Below, in pieces: positions 43,416 to 56,300 of a stretch of 64,000 bases of DNA; positions within the stretch are counted from its first letter, which is position 1, and each line of letters opens with the position of its first letter. The notes under the pieces are model-generated. The model was not told the DNA's origin. It worked only from the letters and a program-made list of their open reading frames with translations, and did not search any database. A program made the position numbers and the translations under genes. This DNA comes from Bryopsis sp. KO-2023 (lineage: Eukaryota; Chlorophyta; Ulvophyceae; Bryopsidales; Bryopsidaceae). Where the stretch lies: assembly GCA_030272585.1 (NCBI GenBank), contig BSYQ01000002.1:6634001-6698000 (forward strand), written 5' to 3'.

Positions 43416-44760
43416 AAAGTTTAGGTGTTGAAAGAAAAAGTTGATTCGCAGGAAACAATTCCTGGCCTTGTGGCTTTTGATCTCAATTTTCAACATCCTC
43501 CGCATTCGTAAATTCCAGCCTCTTGGAACCCAATTTGTTTTGAGGCAGCCGACAGTGGTGTTTTTTTTTTCTTTCTGAAACCCAATACGAATTATAGTGA
43601 AAGAAGTACAGGGGCCCTCCCAGATTAGCCACAGTTGGAGGGCTATTCTTATGGAGGCCATCGGCTTCTATCATCCTTTTCATATTTGATTGGGCTTCTG
43701 CTTTGTCTTAATTTTTTTCCTGCAGTTCTTTGCCTGTCCATCACCTATCATCCACAGATATTGATCTCGGAAAATCCAGACCTGAAAACTTCCAGGGCCG
43801 CTGCCCCGATCCTGCCGATCTTGTCCTCAGGGGGAGCGTCACTGGAGTCCTCCTTATTGTTACCCTCAGCCATATTCTTGGCGACATTCTTCCACCCCTA
43901 TTTTTCTTGGAAACAATTTTGTGACCCGATGTTTTCATTGGACAAGCGAGCATTGACTTAGCTGAGTTTTGAAATGGGAACAGTAGGGTCTTTCTTCTGT
44001 GGGGAAAGCTACAATGACCTTGTCATTCATTCAGTAAAAATCACCTATCAGACAACATCACAGTAGTAGTTCAGGCCAATCTAAGAACTATCACCCAAAA
44101 AATACAAGCCAGAAACAAGTCTATAAAATATCAAAAACAAGTTTCCTTTGGATTCCTATTGTCCAGTTTTATTGGTGATTCAAGTTCCATGATGTAGACT
44201 TGCATATATCCTGAATAAAGTTCCAAAGGGGCCGCCAGCAGGGTCGAGCTATCTCAGTCGAAAGATAGACTGCTGTGGAATTAACGGATGTAATTCCACA
44301 GCATTCAATTCACACTCCTTGTTTTGCCCAATCTCTCAGGATTCTATCTGAAAAAAATTGTTTAGGCAGGTTACACGATACCAATAATCGCTCATCTTTT
44401 TTTTTCAACTTGTTCTGCCCCCTCCCAAATTTTGCATCCGATTCAAAATACGAGATCCTTCGAAATCTTAAAAGGAAGTGAGAGAAACAAGCCACTATAC
44501 TCTAAAAATTACCTAGCATCCACCAGAACCTGACATACATTTTCAAAAATACCTCTTAAACAACCCCTATCATGTTACCAAAAGACGCAAAACATGAAAA
44601 AATTGTACATAACAGAGGCCATTCCACAGATGTCTGACAAAACAGGTTTAATGCTCCTGCCAGGGGCAGTGCCCCCCCCCCACACCAGAAATCACACATT
44701 CACCTATAAGCCCCCTGTGCAGTGAATTATGGAGGTGGGAATTCAGGGTAAGGGTATTTC
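43416..44760. other. Non-coding, includes inverted repeat E copy
   Basis: A weak membrane-protein-like frame at 43730-43924 (GSVTGVLLIVTLSHILGDIL) has no start or domain. Positions 44330-44490 are an inverted copy of repeat E (see 11985-12260). Confidence 0.3.
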
Positions 44761-45266
44761 TTAAGGGCAGCAAGATTGCAGCCCAACAACACGCAAACAT
44801 ACTGGCAGATCAATCGTCAGGTTTTTGACAAACCTTCCCGCTGCATTCCACTTCTTCGCCACGGAACAGCAACTATAAAAATCTGTGGGGGAAAGACGGA
44901 TCAAAACTTCACAGAGAATCTCTTTTGGAAGATCCCACGTAATCCTCAGCTTTTTGATAATTTTTCCTGCTTCATCCCAAGTCTTGGCCACACAACAGCA
45001 GCTTTCCAGAGCTCTGGGTGGAAGAAGGGTGAAAATTCCACAAAGCAATTCCTCTGGCAGGTCCCAATTCATCCTTGTATTTCCAGAAGTCGCTGTCACA
45101 ACACAATCATGAGTGAACTAAAATTCTGCATGTATTATTGACTGATTGATTCAATAGAATGAACACGCCGTGGAAAAAAATTTTGTCTGTTGGATGGAGC
45201 GATCACACACCCCGAAAATAGAACAACAAACGATTTCGATCGCAAGCGCGATCTCGTCTTACCCAT
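44761..45266 (-). CDS. Spliced micro-protein with two tandem F-boxes
   Basis: Exon 1 is ATGG (45263-45266) in a strong context, GCCGCCATGG. The intron 45093-45262 runs GTAAGA...GACAG, and exon 2 is 45092-44761, ending TAA. The joined product of ~111 aa starts MATSGNTRMNWDLPEELLCG. F-box 1 is NWDLPEELLCGIFTLLPPRA with ESCCCVAKTWDEA. F-box 2 is TWDLPKEILCEVLIRLSPTD with YSCCSVAKKWNAA. A short tail follows. No WD40 repeats follow. F-boxes normally bind SKP1, so two without a substrate domain could titrate or bridge SCF subunits; that is inference. Each F-box resembles those of the WD40 paralogues in this window. Confidence 0.65.
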
Positions 45267-46323
45267 GGCGGCTTTAATCGTTAAGTTTGTTAGCCTGAGC
45301 TCGTTGGGATGATCGGACGTTTTTTTTTCTCGTAAAAAAAGAACCTGCAAAAGAAAAAAACAACGAAAGAAATACTCTTCAGCGACCCGAGCGCCCCCTG
45401 GTGAAAACACAACCGCAACGATCGAAAAACAGAGGTCAACGTGGGATTGGCGCCAGGTCGCTGGTATCGACCGCAATAAGGAGCGAGCATTTTTCGCACT
45501 TTACCTTTTTTGAGAAGTGGTTCCAGCCAAGCTGATAGGGTCCACCAGTCTGTAGGCCAAGGGGTTTTTCTTAGTCGCTGCCCAACATTGGACACGTTCT
45601 CCATCACGTCAGACAGTGTGCAATCCCCAGGTCTATTTGATTCTTTGGCTTTTTTTTTTCTGTGTGGGGATCAACACCTGAGCAAAACACAACGTGGGGA
45701 CAAAGCTACACTTTGGGTGCGACGACATTTTTTCATCCCTTACTGCTCCTTGTTGATAAGGCCCATCCCTTCGGAGACGAGTGGGGCAGATGAACTTGGA
45801 CATCGATTTTTCCTTTCCTTGATGAATGGTCAAACCCAAGTCACGTTCTGACGGAGCCTCTTTTCTGCCCTCGTCTCTGTGGTGTGCCAGGATATTACTG
45901 GAGAGGCTGGAATTAAAAAGAACACATACAGAGACGTGTGAAACTAAATCAAATCAAGCTAATTACAAAAGTGAAGAAGAAAAGCCGATCTTTCATTACA
46001 TAAATAACCGTAACTAGCCAAAACAAATGTGGCTAGCTTTGAATCAAAATCACCAATGAAAAAAAAAAAAACAGAGCGGAAACCCCATACAAAACTTGTA
46101 ATTCGTTTCTCAGTTAGGACTTTCTTGCAGGAAGAGGAAAGCATCGCTATAGGATTTGACCCCTAATACGCTGTGAATGCACAGAACGTATTGATTGCTC
46201 TTCACATCGTGCTCACTGCTCGCTACAACGTTTGCTATCAACAGCCCATCATCAAAAACAAACAAAACAAACTTCCTGCTTTCTCTCTTTGGAAAAAAAA
46301 AAGGCGCAGGCAACGGCATTCTC
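45267..46323. other. Non-coding between two minus-strand genes
   Basis: No further gene is supported. The upstream region of the double-F-box gene and the 3' flank of the oxygenase-like gene lie here. Confidence 0.35.
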
Positions 46324-47838
46324 CTAAAAGTCCTCCTCAGAATCGGAATCCTGGAGCAATTTCTCACAGAGTTGCTTGAAGATATGAGGACATTCCTGAT
46401 GGAGGTTTTGCAACAAAGGCAAGCCATCTCTGTGTACCGCAGAGAGAACCGCCCCTCTTACTTTTTCCCATCTCCTGATCGTATCCAAAGGAATGACGAC
46501 GATCGAGCGTTGGTACCACCAGTGAGACATGCCACAGTGATTTCCATAGTAATACTCTCCATGGGCAACCATTCGTCCGTATCCCAAGTGCAAGTACACC
46601 ATCCGTTGCATGCATTCCGACTGCTCGAAGGACTGGAATCTCGGCGAGCCGGGGGCAGATTCGAAACACTCTGGAGTCCAGAGTCCAGAGCCTGGACCGA
46701 ATGGATCATCCATCATATCCGCATCAACCGCGGGGTAGTCAAAGCGTTGGTCCCGATCTCGCATCCAGACTTTACACTCAGCTAGAAAATCCTGATGATG
46801 GTCTTCCCATCTCCCGTATTTCCAGTTATAGTCTGGGCACCAACACCCCGACTTCATTCCGACAACCGATATTAGCTCAGGGGCCATCCCAAGAGACTTC
46901 AGAGCTCTGTGTAAATCCGCATCCACCAGTTTCAGGTTTCTAGGATGCAGTGCGGCGGGAGGATAGGAATGTCGACAAATGACACCCAAGCCGCGAACGG
47001 CGTGCTCGGGCAGGTCAGCGATCTCTGTAAGACTTTTCCAAAGGGATTTTGCCAGAGTAGGGTTGACTGGTACGTCCACAGCCCCTCCAGTTCTGAAAAG
47101 CTTGAATACTAATACAACCCGATGGCCCTTATTGACGGGTGATATCGCATGTGGGATGTCCGTTAACTAAGCAACAAAGGGGACCAGTCCTTCCTGACCC
47201 TCTCCCACGACACTCCAGTCCTCCGTGGTGTTGAAGTCACAGGTGACAATTTCAGGGCATAGGTCCGTCCTCCAGCCTCCTCGGCTCGAGTAAAGATCGT
47301 AACGTCCACCACATAATTCGGGTTCAACTCCTCTACCCTGATAAAAATCCATGTCCCCACCCGTGGATGAGCTCTTACACAACAATGGGAGCGACAGGGT
47401 TCCGAAGTGATCCTCGTGATTCACCGTATCAACGTGTCCTTTGAAAAACGCACCCTCTGGATACACCAGGAGTTTGTGCAGCTCAGCTTTGACACCCGCC
47501 GCTGACGGCATGAGCTTCTCCCTGATATGATCAAGAACATCTGAAAAATCGAAGTTCAAAAGTTCTGGCGGCCCTTTCACACAATCCGCGTTCAGCTCGA
47601 GGCACGACCTGATCTCCGGTAGATGCCTATCGCCGAAGGGGGCACTGCTGAGGCCAACGAGCGAATTCATGCAATGAGTTTTCAGTTGCTCGATGGATGA
47701 ATCGTCGAGGGGCAGGTCGAAACGGAGAATGTCCCCTCCACCATCGATCTCGAGCGCATGCAAAACCATGTCGAAAGCGAATCGACCGGAAATGATTGCT
47801 GGTTGCTCGGTGTTCATTCGTTGGAGGTTGGCTTGCAT
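46324..47838 (-). pseudogene. 2OG-Fe(II) oxygenase-like gene with in-frame TAG
   Basis: From the ATG of MQANLQRMNTEQ (47838) the frame runs 223 codons to TAG (47167-47169). It continues in the same frame for 280 more codons to TAG at 46324. Before the stop, ELHKLLVYPEGAFFKGHVDT gives the HxD iron site (H135, D137), followed by FGTLSL and TGGDMDF, the pattern of P4H-like 2OG oxygenases. Right after the stop, LTDIPHAISPVNKGHRVVLV supplies the expected second His (H230) and the 2OG-binding Arg (R240). The C-terminal part ends in acidic DSDSEEDF. A probable 41-nt intron (GTGTGAG...GGTTTCAG) lies in the 5' leader at 47843-47883. It is one gene broken by a nonsense change, or needs read-through. 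Confidence 0.65.
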
Positions 47839-47995
47839 CTCCCTGAAACCGAAAACAGAAACCGCCAAAAAATCGACTCACACCGCCAGTCTACTTGGTG
47901 TTGCCGAAATGTGGTCGAGATCTGATTTTCTGCCCTTGATATGGTTCCACAAAACAACAATGAGTTCGTCGAAAAGTTACTGAGGATGCTTTCAC

Positions 47996-48002
47996 TTTTA
48001 TA
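47996..48002 (-). promoter_or_regulatory. Candidate TATA box of the oxygenase-like gene
   Basis: TATAAAA on the minus strand, about 160 nt upstream of the first ATG and upstream of the short leader intron. Position is plausible but untested. Confidence 0.3.
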
Positions 48003-48164
48003 CTCAAGTTCCAGACAATGTCATTGCCAGCCTGCACAATAAGCATTGAAAGCAGCCCAAGTGATCAGACGACCCCTCAAACATGACCCATTCTGAAACG
48101 AGGGACTTTCAATTCAGGTAGTTTGAGCTTTGCCCTATGTGAGGCCGTTTGAGTGGCACCTAAC

Positions 48165-48336
48165 CTCAAATCTTCCTGGCACCAGCAGTACACCTGCAGC
48201 GCCTGCCTTGTGTTGTTCATGTTGGCAATGTAGTCCGTGGTCTCGGCATCAGGACTGCTCTTGTTGTTGATTTGAGCAGTGGTAATCATGCTCATCTCTT
48301 TCAAGCGGTCCACCGCACCGAAATCCTGAAGCATTT
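48165..48336 (-). CDS. Candidate exon, unknown protein
   Basis: Bounded by an acceptor-like TTTGCACAG and a donor-like GAG|GTTAGG, the frame reads EMLQDFGAVDRLKEMSMITT, then NNKSSPDAETTDYIANMNNT and RQALQVYCWCQEDLR. The composition looks coding. I do not recognise the family and cannot place neighbouring exons. Confidence 0.3.
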
Positions 48337-50019
48337 CTGTGCAAACGCATAGCAAGGACAAAAACAGTGGAAACATAGCTTTCTTTCGATGTGAAAGTGC
48401 AGTGTATTTGGGAAAAAAACGATACTCGTCCAACAAAGGGCCACAGGTCGAAAGAGACTCAAGTTTCGCCTGTCGGGGGGGGGAGGGGGGGGGAGCAGAT
48501 CTTTTTCTGTCGTTCAAGCAATATAAACATATGCATCTCGCTTTTTTTTTCCTTTGCGACGTTTCTGCGGTGGCGGCTACGGTTTACACACCCATACGGC
48601 TGCCGTTTCTCCAATCGCCACGCTCAAAATCGACACACTGCTTGGGCGTAGTCTTGCTATATGCAAAACCATGGTGAAAGCTCACATCACAAAAAGTGAT
48701 GGATAAGACCCAGCGAAGGAAACGTGCCATCCCCAAGCCCAGGAATTTCCCACGTGGTGAAACAAACGTGCAGGATTCCTTTTGATCTTTGCGCGCAAAA
48801 AAAAAAAACAGGACACCAGGAATCGCCTCTGAGGTCGAATAGAATTATCCTTGAGAAAAGACCAGGGAAGAAAGTATGAGGAAGAGTGTGAGAAATAAGT
48901 CAAACTTGGAAAAAAATATCTGGCTGGAGACCTTGTGAAGGCTCGGGCAGACAAAGATACCGAAGAGAGAATAAAAACAGGTGTCCCAGTCGATTCACGA
49001 GACGTCTTTTGATCGGGAGGAAAATAGGGAGGAAAAATATGTACAAAAGCATTGCATATGAATCTTTTTTTTGTGGGTTGGTGACAATATTCCTACAGTA
49101 GAGAATATTTTGAGAATATTTTTTTCTACTCAAAATTGGTCAAGATTCTGCATTGGGCTGTGGAGAGGGGTCGTCACATCGGATTGGTTTTTTGCCATTC
49201 TGGACGGTATAATTCAGAATGAGGTGGGGGAAAAAGGCAGTTTGAGAATGAGTAAAATGGAAATTTCGTTAATATTTTGGCAACGTATATACAGGGATTG
49301 CATACGGGGCGCCTTTGTTTTTCTCAAAATCCATTTTTTTGGACTATTTATTATGCTGACAAGGTCTGCAAATCGGGTTTATGTTTTTACCTCACCGGCC
49401 CCCACACTGCTATCCAGTACAGTTGCCCGCCCCCTGTTGACTCACAGAAACTGCGGATGCCTCTGGTGGGGGGGCAAGCTGGAAAAATTTCGTTCGAAAA
49501 ATCCCACAGCCATTGATGCCAAAATTTCCTTTTGTCTAGCCGCATCGCCACTGGCACTAACTCCGCCCCTGGTTCCATCACTTGCTGCTTCAGGCAGAGA
49601 CGGCAATTTAAAAGGCAAACATAGTAAAGAGAAAAAGGTAAATTCTTGGAATAAACTCATTCAAGGTTTTTTTTCCCCTGGTCACAAAGCTGAGGTTGCC
49701 ATTGGCTCGAAAAGGGCCATGCAAAAAGAAATTGAAAATGCTGACCTAGGGAAAAAAGAATGTGATTATTTGTTTGACGATTTGACGCAATTGTTTTGCC
49801 ACAAATCATGTATCAGAGTTTTTTGTTTGTTGTACATGTAAATCAGGAACAGAACTGATTTAGGGTAAAAAATGAGTCGTTCTACCAGAGAAGTCCTTCG
49901 TTTGATGATTGGTATTTTTAAAGGATGCCCTCCACTGCCAGATGTAAACTGATCATCCACCAGGTCTGGTGGATGATAGGCAATTCCAGATCATAGTACT
50001 GTAGTGTTTCTGTCGCTTT
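48337..50019. other. Non-coding, includes repeat F
   Basis: No gene. G runs at 48475-48494 and repeat F at 49450-49590 (see 16590-16720). Confidence 0.35.
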
Positions 50020-50230
50020 GAGATTTCAGCTGATTTTGTATTTCGAATCAGTGGAAAAGTTTGAGGGAGGGAAAAAAGAGTGAGAGACTAATGGGTCGGT
50101 CAGAGAAAAGAAAAAAAAATTGAAAACACAAGGGGGGGGACTGTATTGGTCCAAAATACAGTGGAAAGAACAATTTGGTTTTTTTGACCTGTGAGGAAGA
50201 AATATGGAGGATTCACTCCATAGAGAAAAA
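50020..50230 (+). repeat. Dispersed repeat E, third copy
   Basis: Related to 11985-12260 and inverted 44330-44490, with TTTCGA(A/C)...TGTATTT(T/C)GAAT and GAG(G)GAGGG(G/A)AAA motifs and a GGGTTAGTCA/GGGTCGGTCA end. Confidence 0.55.
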
Positions 50231-50351
50231 CCAAATGTATTAAAAAATGGTTGGAATATTTTTGTGGGAAGTTGGAGAGTTGTCAAAAAAAACCCAACGA
50301 ATTCTTGGAAAGTGGGAGAGAAAAATGTTGGTTGGCAGAATAGAGTGAAAC

Positions 50352-53300
50352 AAAATCATCCCCACCCTGAAACACCTCAACCTCAGCACCTCTAGCCACC
50401 TAGCAAAAAAAAACCTAGCCCAAAATCATCACCACCCTGAAACACCTCAACCTCGCACCAGCAAAAAAAAACCAAGCCCAAAATCATCACCACCCTGAAA
50501 CTTCTCAACCTCAGCACCTCTAGCCACCTAGCAAAAAAAACCTAGCCCAAAATCATCACCACCCTGAAACTTCTCAACCTCAGCACCTCTAGACAACCAG
50601 AAAAATAAATCAAAGGCCCCAAATCATCACTACCCTGAAACACCTCAACCTCAGCACCTCTAGACACCTAGCAAAAAAAAATCAAAGCCCCCAAATCATC
50701 CCCACCCTGAAACACCTCAACCTCAGCACCTCTAGCCACCTAGCAAAAAAAAACCTAGCCCCAAATCATCACCACCCTGAAACACCTCAACCTCGCACCA
50801 GCAAAAAAAAACCAAGCCCAAAATCATCACCACCCTGAAACTTCTCAACCTCAGCACCTCTAGCCACCTAGCAAAAAAAACCTAGCCCAAAATCATCACC
50901 ACCCTGAAACTTCTCAACCTCAGCACCTCTAGACAACCAGAAAAATAAATCAAAGGCCCCAAATCATCACCACCCTGAAACACCTCAACCTCAGCACCTC
51001 TAGACACCTAGCAAAAAAAAATCAAAGCCCCCAAATCATCACCACCCTGAAACACCTCAACCTCAGCACCTCTAGACAACCAGAAAAATAAATCAAAGGC
51101 CCCAAATCATCACCACCCTGAAACACCTCAACCTCAGCACCTCTAGACACCTAGCAAAAAAAAATCAAAGCCCCCAAATCATCACCACCCTGAAACTTCT
51201 CAACCTCAGCACCTCTAGACAACCAGAAAAATAAATCAAAGGCCCCAAATCATCACTACCCTGAAACACCTCAACCTCAGCACCTCTAGACACCTAGCAA
51301 AAAAAAATCAAAGCCCCCAAATCATCACCACCCTGAAACACCTCAACCTCAGCACCTCTAGACAACCAGAAAAATAAATCAAAGGCCCCAAATCATCACC
51401 ACCCTGAAACACCTCAACCTCAGCACCTCTAGACACCTAGCAAAAAAAAATCAAAGCCCCCAAATCATCACCACCCTGAAACACCTCAACCTCAGCACCT
51501 CTAGACAACCAGAAAAATAAATCAAAGGCCCCAAATCATCACCACCCTGAAACACCTCAACCTCAGCACCTCTAGACACCTAGCAAAAAAAAATCAAAGC
51601 CCCCAAATCATCACCACCCTGAAACACCTCAACCTCGCACCAGCAAAAAAAAACCAAGCCCAAAATCATCACCACCCTGAAACTTCTCAACCTCAGCACC
51701 TCTAGCCACCTAGCAAAAAAAACCTAGCCCAAAATCATCACCACCCTGAAACTTCTCAACCTCAGCACCTCTAGACAACCAGAAAAATAAATCAAAGGCC
51801 CCAAATCATCACTACCCTGAAACACCTCAACCTCAGCACCTCTAGACACCTAGCAAAAAAAAATCAAAGCCCCCAAATCATCCCCACCCTGAAACACCTC
51901 AACCTCAGCACCTCTAGCCACCTAGCAAAAAAAAACCTAGCCCAAAATCATCACCACCCTGAAACACCTCAACCTCGCACCAGCAAAAAAAAACCAAGCC
52001 CAAAATCATCACCACCCTGAAACTTCTCAACCTCAGCACCTCTAGCCACCTAGCAAAAAAAACCTAGCCCAAAATCATCACCACCCTGAAACTTCTCAAC
52101 CTCAGCACCTCTAGACAACCAGAAAAATAAATCAAAGGCCCCAAATCATCACTACCCTGAAACACCTCAACCTCAGCACCTCTAGACACCTAGCAAAAAA
52201 AAATCAAAGCCCCCAAATCATCCCCACCCTGAAACACCTCAACCTCAGCACCTCTAGCCACCTAGCAAAAAAAAACCTAGCCCCAAATCATCACCACCCT
52301 GAAACACCTCAACCTCGCACCAGCAAAAAAAAACCAAGCCCAAAATCATCACCACCCTGAAACTTCTCAACCTCAGCACCTCTAGCCACCTAGCAAAAAA
52401 AACCTAGCCCAAAATCATCACCACCCTGAAACTTCTCAACCTCAGCACCTCTAGACAACCAGAAAAATAAATCAAAGGCCCCAAATCATCACTACCCTGA
52501 GACACCTCAACCTCAGCACCTCTAGACACCTAGCAAAAAAAAATCAAAGCCCCCAAATCATCACCACCCTGAAACACCTCAACCTCAGCACCTCTAGACA
52601 ACCAGAAAAATAAATCAAAGGCCCCAAATCATCCCCACCCTGAAACACCTCAACCTCAGCACCTCTAGCCACCTAGCAAAAAAAAACCTAGCCCAAAATC
52701 ATCACCACCCTGAAACACCTCAACCTCGCACCAGCAAAAAAAAACCAAGCCCAAAATCATCACCACCCTGAAACTTCTCAACCTCAGCACCTCTAGCCAC
52801 CTAGCAAAAAAAACCTAGCCCAAAATCATCACCACCCTGAAACTTCTCAACCTCAGCACCTCTAGACAACCAGAAAAATAAATCAAAGGCCCCAAATCAT
52901 CACTACCCTGAAACACCTCAACCTCAGCACCTCTAGACACCTAGCAAAAAAAAATCAAAGGCCCCAAATCATCCCCACCCTGAAACACCTCAACCTCAGC
53001 ACCTCTAGCCACCTAGCAAAAAAAAACCTAGCCCCAAATCATCACCACCCTGAAACACCTCAACCTCGCACCAGCAAAAAAAAACCAAGCCCAAAATCAT
53101 CACCACCCTGAAACTTCTCAACCTCAGCACCTCTAGCCACCTAGCAAAAAAAACCTAGCCCAAAATCATCACCACCCTGAAACTTCTCAACCTCAGCACC
53201 TCTAGACAACCAGAAAAATAAATCAAAGGCCCCAAATCATCACTACCCTGAGACACCTCAACCTCAGCACCTCTAGACACCTAGCAAAAAAAAATCAAAG

Positions 53301-56300
53301 CCCCCAAATCATCACCACCCTGAAACACCTCAACCTCAGCACCTCTAGACAACCAGAAAAATAAATCAAAGGCCCCAAATCATCACCACCCTGAAACACC
53401 TCAACCTCAGCACCTCTAGACACCTAGCAAAAAAAAATCAAAGCCCCCAAATCATCACCACCCTGAAACTTCTCAACCTCAGCACCTCTAGACAACCAGA
53501 AAAATAAATCAAAGGCCCCAAATCATCACTACCCTGAAACACCTCAACCTCAGCACCTCTAGACACCTAGCAAAAAAAAATCAAAGCCCCCAAATCATCA
53601 CCACCCTGAAACACCTCAACCTCAGCACCTCTAGACAACCAGAAAAATAAATCAAAGGCCCCAAATCATCACCACCCTGAAACACCTCAACCTCAGCACC
53701 TCTAGACACCTAGCAAAAAAAAATCAAAGCCCCCAAATCATCACCACCCTGAAACACCTCAACCTCAGCACCTCTAGACAACCAGAAAAATAAATCAAAG
53801 GCCCCAAATCATCACCACCCTGAAACACCTCAACCTCAGCACCTCTAGACACCTAGCAAAAAAAAATCAAAGCCCCCAAATCATCACCACCCTGAAACAC
53901 CTCAACCTCGCACCAGCAAAAAAAAACCAAGCCCAAAATCATCACCACCCTGAAACTTCTCAACCTCAGCACCTCTAGCCACCTAGCAAATAAAACCTAG
54001 CCCAAAATCATCACCACCCTGAAACTTCTCAACCTCAGCACCTCTAGACAACCAGAAAAATAAATCAAAGGCCCCAAATCATCACTACCCTGAAACACCT
54101 CAACCTCAGCACCTCTAGACACCTAGCAAAAAAAAATCAAAGCCCCCAAATCATCCCCACCCTGAAACACCTCAACCTCAGCACCTCTAGCCACCTAGCA
54201 AAAAAAAACCTAGCCCAAAATCATCACCACCCTGAAACACCTCAACCTCGCACCAGCAAAAAAAAACCAAGCCCAAAATCATCACCACCCTGAAACTTCT
54301 CAACCTCAGCACCTCTAGCCACCTAGCAAAAAAAACCTAGCCCAAAATCATCACCACCCTGAAACTTCTCAACCTCAGCACCTCTAGACAACCAGAAAAA
54401 TAAATCAAAGGCCCCAAATCATCACTACCCTGAAACACCTCAACCTCAGCACCTCTAGACACCTAGCAAAAAAAAATCAAAGCCCCCAAATCATCCCCAC
54501 CCTGAAACACCTCAACCTCAGCACCTCTAGCCACCTAGCAAAAAAAAACCTAGCCCCAAATCATCACCACCCTGAAACACCTCAACCTCGCACCAGCAAA
54601 AAAAAACCAAGCCCAAAATCATCACCACCCTGAAACTTCTCAACCTCAGCACCTCTAGCCACCTAGCAAAAAAAACCTAGCCCAAAATCATCACCACCCT
54701 GAAACTTCTCAACCTCAGCACCTCTAGACAACCAGAAAAATAAATCAAAGGCCCCAAATCATCACTACCCTGAAACACCTCAACCTCAGCACCTCTAGAC
54801 ACCTAGCAAAAAAAAATCAAAGCCCCCAAATCATCACCACCCTGAAACACCTCAACCTCAGCACCTCTAGCCACCTAGCAAAAAAAAACCTAGCCCAAAA
54901 TCATCACCACCCTGAAACACCTCAACCTCAGCACCTCTAGACAACCAGAAAAATAAATCAAAGGCCCCAAATCATCACTACCCTGAAACACCTCAACCTC
55001 AGCACCTCTAGACACCTAGCAAAAAAAAATCAAAGCCCCCAAATCATCACCACCCTGAAACACCTCAACCTCAGCACCTCTAGACAACCAGTAAAAAAAA
55101 TCAAAGCCCCCAAATCATCACCACCCTGAAACACCTCAACCTCAGCACCTCCAGACAACCAGGAAAAAAAATCAAGCCCCAAAATCATCACCACCCTGAA
55201 ACACCTCAACCTCAGCACCTCTAGACACCTAGCAAAAAAAAATCAAAGCCCCCAAATCATCACCACCCTGAAACACCTCAACCTCAGCACCTCTAGCCAC
55301 CTAGCAAAAAAAAACCTAGCCCAAAATCATCACCACCCTGAAACACCTCAACCTCGCACCAGCAAAAAAAAACCAAGCCCAAAATCATCACCACCCTGAA
55401 ACTTCTCAACCTCAGCACCTCTAGCCACCTAGCAAAAAAAACCTAGCCCAAAATCATCACCACCCTGAAACTTCTCAACCTCAGCACCTCTAGACAACCA
55501 GAAAAATAAATCAAAGGCCCCAAATCATCACTACCCTGAAACACCTCAACCTCAGCACCTCTAGACACCTAGCAAAAAAAAATCAAAGCCCCCAAATCAT
55601 CACCACCCTGAAACACCTCAACCTCAGCACCTCTAGACAACCAGTAAAAAAAATCAAAGCCCCCAAATCATCACCACCCTGAAACACCTCAACCTCAGCA
55701 CCTCCAGACAACCAGGAAAAAAAATCAAGCCCCAAAATCATCACCACCCTGAAACACCTCAACCTCAGCACCTCTAGACACCTAGCAAAAAAAAATCAAA
55801 GCCCCCAAATCATCACCACCCTGAAACACCTCAACCTCAGCACCTCTAGCCACCTAGCAAAAAAAAACCTAGCCCAAAATCATCACCACCCTGAAACACC
55901 TCAACCTCAGCACCTCTAGACAACCAGAAAAATAAATCAAAGGCCCCAAATCATCACCACCCTGAAACACCTCAACCTCAGCACCTCTAGACACCTAGCA
56001 AAAAAAAATCAAAGCCCCCAAATCATCACCACCCTGAAACACCTCAACCTCAGCACCTCTAGACAACCAGAAAAATAAATCAAAGGCCCCAAATCATCAC
56101 CACCCTGAAACACCTCAACCTCAGCACCTCTAGACACCTAGCAAAAAAAAATCAAAGCCCCCAAATCATCACCACCCTGAAACACCTCAACCTCAGCACC
56201 TCTAGACAACCAGAAAAATAAATCAAAGGCCCCAAATCATCACCACCCTGAAACACCTCAACCTCAGCACCTCTAGACACCTAGCAAAAAAAAATCAAAG

